From: JAFALK01 sp036500605
GTDB taxonomy: Bacteria; Pseudomonadota; Gammaproteobacteria; Burkholderiales; Burkholderiaceae_C
Length of the DNA: 64,000 nucleotides
Reading direction: 5' to 3'
Assembly (NCBI GenBank): GCA_036500605.1
Contig: DASYBU010000032.1
Span: 40,476 to 104,475 of the forward strand
Under the pieces are notes generated by a model. It searched no databases. It worked only from the letters and a program-made list of their open reading frames with translations, and had not been told where the DNA came from. Positions 7,022 through 12,648 of the stretch are shown here, in pieces; the first letter of the stretch is position 1; the number at the start of each line of letters is the position of its first letter. The position numbers and the translations under genes were made by a program.

Positions 7022-8908
7022 TCAGCCGCAGCAGCGCGATGCGGTGGCAGGTTGGGTCGCTTTGGCCGCTGCAGGCTTTGATCCGCAAGAGCTGGTCCCG
7101 CAACCGCCCGCCGGCTTGGCGGCTTGTTCCAAAGCGACGGCTGTCGTCTCGAGCTCGGGGCCGCAGCACGAACTGCTCGCTGTCGCACCATCGCCGCTGC
7201 CGACGGAACACACACCCGTCTCAGGCAATTCAAGTTCGACACGATCGGCAGCCTCGATGTCGCCGGCAATCGCCGCCACCACCGACCGCGCCTGCTCGAA
7301 ACCCGTCGCCATCAAGAAGGTCGGCGCGCGGCCATAACTCTTCACACCCACGGTGTAGAGACCGGGCTCGGGATGTGCCAGCTCGCGATGCCCATGCGGT
7401 CGCACGGTGCCGCAGCTGTGAACGTTCGGATCGATCAGCGGGCCCAAGGCTTCGGTGGACTCCAGCCAGGGATCGAGCTTCACCCGCAGTTCGCTGGTCA
7501 AGGACAGATCTGGACGCTGGCCCGTCGCGCAAATGATCTCGTCGATGTCGCTCACGATCACCGCTTGCGACTTCGGATCGAGGCCGGTGATGGTGAGCTT
7601 GCCGTTCTCCTCGCGAATCTCGGTCACTCGCAAGCCGCTGAAAAATTCCAATGCGCCGCTCTCGCGCAAGCGCCGCAGCGATGCGCCGAGCTGGCCGCGC
7701 GCCGGCAAGGCGTCGGCACTCCCGCCACCGTAGACGCGTTGCAGGGCGGGCGAACGCACCGCCCAGGCTAACCGCGTACCCGGCACGGCATTCGCCAGTT
7801 CGGACAAGGACAGCAAGGCATTGGCAGCCGAATGCCCGGCGCCAATAACCAGCGTGCGCTTGCCCTCGTAACGGCTACGCTGCGCGCCCAGGACGTCCGG
7901 GATGCCGTAGAAGATCCGAGAGCCCGCTTCTCGCTCGCCAATCGCCGGAATGCCGCTGGCGCCGATCGGGTTCGGCGTGCTCCAGGTGCCGGTGGCGTCG
8001 ATCACTGCTCGGGCGCGCAACTCGATGGGCTGCCCGTTGTCCATGGCCCTGACCACGAAGGGCGCGTGCTCGCGTCCGGCGCTCTTGACCTTGTCAAAGC
8101 CTTCACGGCTGACCGAGACCACGCGCGTGTTGAGCCGCAACGCGCGCTGCACTTGCGGCAGAGCCGCGAAAGGCTGCAGCACTTGCTGGGCGATCTCGCC
8201 GGCCAAGGGCAACTCGCCTTCCGGCGGGGGCGTCCAGCCGGTCGGCTCCAGCAAGCGGGCCATGCTCGTGTCCACGTTGTACTTCCAGGGTGAGAACAGG
8301 CGGACATGCCCATAGTCCAGCAGACTGGCGCCGACGCGCTCGCCCGCTTCCAGCACGACGAACGGGATGTCGCGCTCGATCAACTTGGCAACGGCAGCAA
8401 GCCCAACCGGGCCGGCACCGAGCACGGCGACCGGCAGACGTTCATCGACCGCATGAACCTCGTGCAGAGGCAACACCATGAAGGCCGCGCAAGCGGGGCA
8501 GGCGCCCTGCAATTCGGCCGACGCCTTCAGCGCTTCCGGCGCCTGCTCGATCTGTCCACGCTTGAAGCCGTATTGGGCGAAATACTCCGGCGCCGTGACG
8601 GTCAGCAGGTAGAGCGCCGAGGCGTTCCTTGAGCGGGCCTCCTGGATCAGGCGCTCCAGCAGCAAACGCCCGATGCCTCGCTTTTGCAGGCCGGGTGCAA
8701 CGGCCACGGAGCGCACCAGGGCGATGGCGCCGTAGATCTCGGCCCCGGCACTGCCGACGACTTCGCCATTCGAGAGGGCCAGCAGATAGTTCGAGAGATG
8801 CTCGCGCGCGCCGTCGAGTGGCAGCTTGTTAGCGACCAGCAAGGCTTCGACCGCCGGCCAATCGCCAGCCTCGGCCTGGCGCAGGAAAATCGGGGAGTTC
8901 AGCAACAT
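7022..8908 (-). CDS. ArsN2-type GNAT fused to ArsO-type flavin monooxygenase with Cys-rich tail
   Basis: 628 residues in three parts. Residues ~1-148 are a small GNAT domain with acetyl-CoA loop VAPGLQKRGIGRLLLERL and CPAC at 137-140, like stand-alone ArsN2 proteins of ars operons. Residues ~155-560 are a two-dinucleotide-domain flavin monooxygenase: FAD loop GAGPVG at 164-169 and a second NAD(P)H loop, VIGAGHSAANALL, near 350, like ArsO. The last ~65 residues are low-complexity with Cys pairs (SCCGPE, GGCGTSSCG, RCCG at the end), probably thiol metal/metalloid ligands. The reaction is unproven for ArsO; acetylation plus flavin-dependent oxidation of an arsenical is inference. The start overlaps the marR stop by 10 bp, indicating translational coupling. 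Confidence 0.85.
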   Translation of the reverse strand: MLLNSPIFLRQAEAGDWPAVEALLVANKLPLDGAREHLSNYLLALSNGEVVGSAGAEIYGAIALVRSVAVAPGLQKRGIGRLLLERLIQEARSRNASALYLLTVTAPEYFAQYGFKRGQIEQAPEALKASAELQGACPACAAFMVLPLHEVHAVDERLPVAVLGAGPVGLAAVAKLIERDIPFVVLEAGERVGASLLDYGHVRLFSPWKYNVDTSMARLLEPTGWTPPPEGELPLAGEIAQQVLQPFAALPQVQRALRLNTRVVSVSREGFDKVKSAGREHAPFVVRAMDNGQPIELRARAVIDATGTWSTPNPIGASGIPAIGEREAGSRIFYGIPDVLGAQRSRYEGKRTLVIGAGHSAANALLSLSELANAVPGTRLAWAVRSPALQRVYGGGSADALPARGQLGASLRRLRESGALEFFSGLRVTEIREENGKLTITGLDPKSQAVIVSDIDEIICATGQRPDLSLTSELRVKLDPWLESTEALGPLIDPNVHSCGTVRPHGHRELAHPEPGLYTVGVKSYGRAPTFLMATGFEQARSVVAAIAGDIEAADRVELELPETGVCSVGSGDGATASSSCCGPELETTAVALEQAAKPAGGCGTSSCGSKPAAAKATQPATASRCCG

Positions 8909-9402
8909 GATTTGGAATCCTTGGGAGGCTCCGTTGCTTCGGGCGGCGGCAGGCAGCAGTTCGCCGCCGTGTCTTCACGCAAAGCCTTCAGCAGGAGCAA
9001 CAAAGAAGACTCGACGGCCGCGCGTTCGCGCGAACTCAGGCTGCCCAGCAATTGCCCGGCATGCGCGTCGAGGGTGTCGTTCAGCTCAGCCACGGTGCGT
9101 TCGCCTTCGGCGGTGAGCGTGACGAGCCAACTCCTTGCGTCGGACGGGTTCGGCTCCTTGGTCACCAAGCCACGCGCTGCCATGGCCTCCACCGCACGCG
9201 ACACCCAGCTCTTCTCCAGACTGACCCGTGTGCCCAGCTCCGACAGCGGCAAGGGGCCGGTTCGGCCCAGCTCGGTCAACAGGTGGCACTGCGTGTTGGT
9301 CGTGCGGCAGCAGTCGGCCACGACGCGTTGAGCGCGGGTGTACATGCGTGCCACTTCGCGCAACAGGCTTCCGGAGCTGGAGTTGGAGTGGGGGTTGGGC
9401 AT
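8899..9402 (-). CDS. MarR-family regulator with cysteine pairs, likely arsenical sensor
   Basis: 167 residues. A winged helix-turn-helix spans ~40-110 (TGPLPLSELGTRVSLEKSWVSRAVEAMA, quoted as LPLSELGTRVSLEKSW, with wing SDARSWLVTLTAEG). Unusual for MarR, it has Cys31, Cys32 and Cys39 in the first helix region, Cys149-Cys150 and a terminal Cys166-Cys167. A soft-metal ligand such as As(III) binding to these thiols and releasing DNA is an inference consistent with the ars setting. The ATG at 9402 has no clear Shine-Dalgarno sequence. It heads an operon with the fusion monooxygenase (10-bp overlap), an MFS pump and arsN1, and probably represses its own promoter through two matching sites just upstream. 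Confidence 0.85.
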   Translation of the reverse strand: MPNPHSNSSSGSLLREVARMYTRAQRVVADCCRTTNTQCHLLTELGRTGPLPLSELGTRVSLEKSWVSRAVEAMAARGLVTKEPNPSDARSWLVTLTAEGERTVAELNDTLDAHAGQLLGSLSSRERAAVESSLLLLLKALREDTAANCCLPPPEATEPPKDSKSCC

Positions 9403-9407
9403 TTGGA

Positions 9408-9474
9408 TGTGTATAGCAACTATCTGGATGCACGATAGAGGTCTCGCATATAGATGTCAATGGCAACTACCTGG
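9408..9474 (-). promoter_or_regulatory. marR promoter flanked by two operator-like repeats
   Basis: On the minus strand TTGACA (9455-9460) and TATCGT (9432-9437) are separated by 17 bp, a good sigma-70 promoter. A 20-bp sequence occurs twice in the same orientation with 16/20 identity, at 9455-9474 and 9408-9427: CCAGGTAGTTGCCATTGACA and CCAGATAGTTGCTATACACA. The first covers the -35 box; the second covers the expected transcript start and holds the inverted repeat ATAGcaaCTAT. This fits repression by the adjacent MarR protein. Confidence 0.65.
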
Positions 9475-9475
9475 G

Positions 9476-9500
9476 GTAAAGAAACGGGGCATCGCCCCGT
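9476..9500 (-). terminator. Rho-independent terminator after arsH
   Basis: On the minus strand a 7-bp GC-rich stem (ACGGGGC/GCCCCGT) with a 3-nt loop is followed by TTTCTTTA. It lies 14 bp beyond the arsH stop and just before the marR promoter, dividing the island into two transcription units. Confidence 0.75.
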
Positions 9501-9513
9501 CTCGTGGCTTGGC

Positions 9514-10245
9514 TCAGATCGCTCGCTGGCTCACCCGTTTGGACAACTCAGCAGCGCTCTCCTTGCGTTCGCTGTAGCGGTCCACGAGGTAAGGCCCCAG
9601 GTCACGCGTCAGCAGCGTGAACTTGAAAAGTTCTTCCATCACATCGACCACGCGGTCATAGAAGGCCGAGGGCTTCATCCGTCCGTCCTCGGTGAACTCC
9701 TGGAATGCCTTGGCGACGGACGACTGATTCGGGACGGTCAGCATGCGCATCCAGCGGCCCAGCACGCGCATCTGGTTGACGGCATTGAAGGACTGCGAGC
9801 CTCCGGACACTTCCATCACGGCAAGCGTCTTGCCCTGGGTGGGCCGGACGGCGCCAACGGACAAGGGGATCCAGTCGATCTGCGCCTTCATGAGGCCAGT
9901 CATGGCGCCGTGGCGCTCGGGCGAGGTCCAGACCATGCCCTCGGACCAGGCTGCCAGCGCGCGCAGTTCCTGCACCTTGGGATGCGTCTCGGGCGCGCCA
10001 TCGGGCAGCGGCAAGTCGGTGGGATCAAAGATGCGAACCTCGCCGCCCATCGCTTCCAGCAGACGTGCCGCCTCAAAGCTCAGCAGGCGGCTGTAGGAGC
10101 GCTCACGCAGCGAGCCATAGAGCATCAGAAAGCGCGGTCGGTGCTGTGACGGCACCGGCACTTGCAGACGCTCCTGTGTGGGCACGTCGAAGAGCTCAGC
10201 GCTGAGCGCCGGGAAGCTGGCTTCCGGGAACAGGGGATCAGACAT
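9514..10245 (-). CDS. arsH: ArsH, NADPH-dependent FMN reductase / organoarsenical oxidase
   Basis: 243 residues, normal length. The flavodoxin-like FMN-binding loop GSLRERSYSRLLSFEAARLL begins near residue 44, and SPERHGAMTGLMKAQIDWIPL near 108 is diagnostic of ArsH rather than other NAD(P)H-FMN reductases. Characterised ArsH proteins oxidise trivalent methylated and aromatic arsenicals to the less toxic pentavalent forms with NADPH and FMN. The start overlaps the end of the aquaporin gene by 8 bp. It is the last gene of the first ars unit and is followed by a terminator. Confidence 0.94.
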   Translation of the reverse strand: MSDPLFPEASFPALSAELFDVPTQERLQVPVPSQHRPRFLMLYGSLRERSYSRLLSFEAARLLEAMGGEVRIFDPTDLPLPDGAPETHPKVQELRALAAWSEGMVWTSPERHGAMTGLMKAQIDWIPLSVGAVRPTQGKTLAVMEVSGGSQSFNAVNQMRVLGRWMRMLTVPNQSSVAKAFQEFTEDGRMKPSAFYDRVVDVMEELFKFTLLTRDLGPYLVDRYSERKESAAELSKRVSQRAI

Positions 10246-10921
10246 TGCTGTGTGCCAAAGCAGGGGTTGCGTGTGACGGGGTCAGAGCTCTGTGGACGCC
10301 AAGGGCAATGCATGCACCCAGCAGTTCGGCGACAACGAAGCCAGGAGCGCTGGAAGGTGCAATGCCCGCGAAGCTGTCGCTGAGCATGCGGCCGAAGACC
10401 GCAGCGGGGTTGGCGAAGGAGGTCGAGGCGGTAAACCAGTAGGCCGCTCCGATGTAGGCGGCGACCATCGAGGATGCCCGCCCGGTGGGCGCCCGCAGGA
10501 TGACCAGCAGCAGCCCGAAGGTGGCCACCGCCTCGGCGATCCATTGGCCGGTGCCGCCGCGCAGCTTGGTCGAGAACTGCAGGATGCTCATGTCGAACAT
10601 CGCATGGGCGAGCCAGGCCCCAACGGCCGCACCCGCCAACTGCACGACGACGTAAGGACCCAGGCTGCGCCAGGGCAACTCGCCGCGGGCCGCCATGACC
10701 GCGGACACGGCCGGATTGAAGTGCGCGCCGCTGATGGGGCCGAAGACCTCGATCAGGATGTAGAGGCCGCCGACGGTCGCGCCGGTGTTGGCGAGCAGCG
10801 CGATGGCGACGTTGCCGCCCGCGAGGCGCTCAGCCATGATGCCAGAGCCGATGACCACGGCCAGAAGCAGCATCGTGCCCAGGCCCTCGGCCAGCAATCG
10901 TTTCGACAAGGGAGCGTTCAT
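10238..10921 (-). CDS. aqpS: MIP-family aquaglyceroporin of ars operons (AqpS-like)
   Basis: 227 residues with six membrane segments and both pore-lining half-helices: GAHFNPAVSAVM near residue 66 and FANPAAVFGRML near 171. In ars operons lacking a classical arsenite pump, such channels can let As(III), formed inside by ArsC, diffuse out along its gradient. Here no ArsB or Acr3 gene is visible, which fits that model. The residue after the second NPA is Ala rather than the Arg that narrows most aquaporin filters, suggesting a wider, less water-selective pore. It lies 1 bp after the arsC stop and overlaps arsH. Confidence 0.9.
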   Translation of the reverse strand: MNAPLSKRLLAEGLGTMLLLAVVIGSGIMAERLAGGNVAIALLANTGATVGGLYILIEVFGPISGAHFNPAVSAVMAARGELPWRSLGPYVVVQLAGAAVGAWLAHAMFDMSILQFSTKLRGGTGQWIAEAVATFGLLLVILRAPTGRASSMVAAYIGAAYWFTASTSFANPAAVFGRMLSDSFAGIAPSSAPGFVVAELLGACIALGVHRALTPSHATPALAHSNV

Positions 10922-10922
10922 C

Positions 10923-11906
10923 TCAGTCCTTCGAGATGGCGGTCAGCGCCTGCTGAAGCTCGGCAGCGCTGAGCATCTCGACCGGCAACAGCGCGAGTTG
11001 CAGCATGCGATAGCCGATGGCCTGGCGGGTCAGCTCGAAGGCCTGAGCCTTCTGCTCTTCTGGCGCGTGGGACGGGTCCGGGTAGCCCCAGTGGACCTTC
11101 ACCGGGCTGCCGGGCCAGTAGGGGCACCGCTCGGCTGCGGCGCTGTCGCAGACCGTGATGACGACATGCATGGCCGGCGCGTCCGGGCCGGTGAATTCGT
11201 CCCAGCTCTTGGAGCGGAAGCCGCTCGTGTCGATGCCAGCCTCGGACAGGGCCGTGATGGCGTGCGGGTTGATGCGACCGCTAGGGGCGCTGCCCGCGCT
11301 GTAGGCGCGGATGTCTCTGCCCAGCCGTGCCGCCCAGTAGTTCAACATGCCTTCGGAGAGCACGCTGCGCGCGGAGTTGTGCGTGCACAGGATGAGCACA
11401 TTCGTGGTCTTGCCCGTGGTGCCGATGTCCTTGACCTTCTTGTGGATCGCCATGCGGTCCAGTGACGACAGAGGCAGCGAAAGCATCAGCTGGATGCGTC
11501 GCTTCATTGTGATGAAGGCGTCGCGGAAGGCTTGCGCCTTGGTCTCATCATCGCCTTCTACCGCTGCCGGGTCAGGCAGCCCCCAATGGGCCGTCAGCGG
11601 CTGTCCCGGCCAGACCGGGCAGACCTCGCCAGCAGCCTGGTCGCACACGGTGAACACAAAGTCCATCTCGGGCGCGCCGGGCACAGCGAACTCTTCCCAT
11701 GCCTTGCTGCGCATGCCATCGGTCGGGATGTGCATGCGCGCCAGTTCGGCAATGGCCAGTGGGTGCACCTTGCCCTTCGGGTGGCTGCCCGCGGAGTAGG
11801 CCTTGAAGCGGCCTTCGGCCAGATGGTTCAGCAGGCCCTCGGCGAGGATGGAGCGTGCCGAGTTCCCCGTGCAGATGAAAAGCACGTTGTAGATCTTGTC
11901 TGTCAT
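10923..11906 (-). CDS. arsC: Tandem-fused double arsenate reductase, thioredoxin-type ArsC
   Basis: 327 residues made of two low-molecular-weight phosphatase-like ArsC domains. Domain 1 (~1-155) has P-loop CTGNSARS with Cys12, and Cys88 and Cys96. Domain 2 (~166-327) has CTHNSARS with Cys174, and Cys253 and Cys261. The PDP aspartate is present in each (Asp112, Asp277). Thioredoxin-coupled ArsC uses these three cysteines in a relay to reduce arsenate to arsenite. Both domains look catalytically complete, so this is a duplication-fusion rather than one active and one decayed copy. The usual enzyme is ~135-150 residues. The gene follows arsR after 42 bp and is translated just before the aquaporin. 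Confidence 0.92.
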   Translation of the reverse strand: MTDKIYNVLFICTGNSARSILAEGLLNHLAEGRFKAYSAGSHPKGKVHPLAIAELARMHIPTDGMRSKAWEEFAVPGAPEMDFVFTVCDQAAGEVCPVWPGQPLTAHWGLPDPAAVEGDDETKAQAFRDAFITMKRRIQLMLSLPLSSLDRMAIHKKVKDIGTTGKTTNVLILCTHNSARSVLSEGMLNYWAARLGRDIRAYSAGSAPSGRINPHAITALSEAGIDTSGFRSKSWDEFTGPDAPAMHVVITVCDSAAAERCPYWPGSPVKVHWGYPDPSHAPEEQKAQAFELTRQAIGYRMLQLALLPVEMLSAAELQQALTAISKD

Positions 11907-11948
11907 GGTGGTTCCGAAGTCAGAAAACTGAAGAGGCTCAGCAGGCGC

Positions 11949-12278
11949 TCAGCATGCGCAAGAGGCGCCGCTGCTCTCGACGGCGCAAGCCGCACCTTGG
12001 CAGCAGTTCTCGGTCAGATATCCGAGCACTGCGTTCATCCTGTCGTAGGCCGCCCGATAGATCAGGTTGCGGCTTGCGCGCTCTTGCGTAACCAGGCCGG
12101 CTTGGACCAACTCCTTCAGATGAAAGGAGAGCGTGGCCGGTGGCACACCGAGCGCCTCCTGGATCGAGCCTGGCGTCAAACCCGGCTCGCCCACGACAAC
12201 CAACGCTCGGAAGATCTGGAGGCGTAGCGGCTGGGCCAGCGCAGAGAGCGCTTTGATGACATCATTTTGTTCCATCAT
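11949..12278 (-). CDS. arsR: ArsR-family As(III)-responsive repressor
   Basis: 109 residues from the first of two consecutive ATGs (12278 or 12275); the open frame upstream is not coding-like. A winged helix-turn-helix covers ~10-85, with recognition region VPPATLSFHLKELVQAGLV. The inducer site is at the C-terminus: Cys92-Cys93 and Cys98 in NCCQGAAC, plus Cys107 and Cys109. This matches the group of ArsR proteins that bind As(III) with C-terminal cysteines rather than the ELCVCDL motif in the DNA-binding helix. It heads the first ars unit and should repress itself through the inverted repeat that overlaps its start codon. Confidence 0.93.
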   Translation of the reverse strand: MMEQNDVIKALSALAQPLRLQIFRALVVVGEPGLTPGSIQEALGVPPATLSFHLKELVQAGLVTQERASRNLIYRAAYDRMNAVLGYLTENCCQGAACAVESSGASCAC

Positions 12279-12314
12279 TCGATTATTATGGAAGTAATGA
12301 TTGAATGCAAGCAA
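12277..12314 (-). promoter_or_regulatory. arsR promoter and inverted-repeat operator
   Basis: ATTCGATTATTA (12277-12288) and TAATGATTGAAT (12295-12306) are inverted repeats matching at 10 of 12 positions around a 6-bp spacer. On the minus strand CATAAT (12285-12290) and TTGCTT (12309-12314) give a -10/-35 pair 18 bp apart. The operator covers the -10 box and the first ATG. The predicted transcript start falls at or next to the start codon and no Shine-Dalgarno is visible, so arsR may be leaderless. Confidence 0.65.
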
Positions 12315-12648
12315 TTGGGGCGAGTGCCCGGCCGCACCCGCATCACTCATCCGTGCGCAGCCGCTGCGGAGATCTGGTCGCTTGCTGCCTACACGCGCTT
12401 GGCCGCCGCCTCTAAGCGCTGAGTGATCGAGCCCTTCCATGCTCTGGCTGGCATCAAGCGATGCCAGCCCTCCAATTGCGACCCTCGCTGCGAAGGCCGA
12501 GTGCACTGCTCTTCGGCGTCGAATGTCGGCTTCTGGAGTCCCCAGCGCCTCTAGTGGATGTCCGCAATTGAGTAGAGCGGTGGCGTTTGGACCACAAACC
12601 AATGTCCGCAACCAGCCTGTAGCCGCCATAGCACTCTCCCAGCACTTC
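12315..12648. other. Intergenic region without a recognisable gene
   Basis: No open frame here has the local codon bias or a ribosome-binding site. Two copies of GCGGACAT (minus strand, around 12556 and 12602) occur, and the same octamer is in the hairpin at the left end of the ars island (5251). These may be remnants of a dispersed intergenic element; nothing else is supported. Confidence 0.5.

Noticed and set aside
5284..12306. Transposon or integron carrying the ars island
   Set aside because: No transposase, integrase, terminal inverted repeats or target duplication could be found at either boundary.
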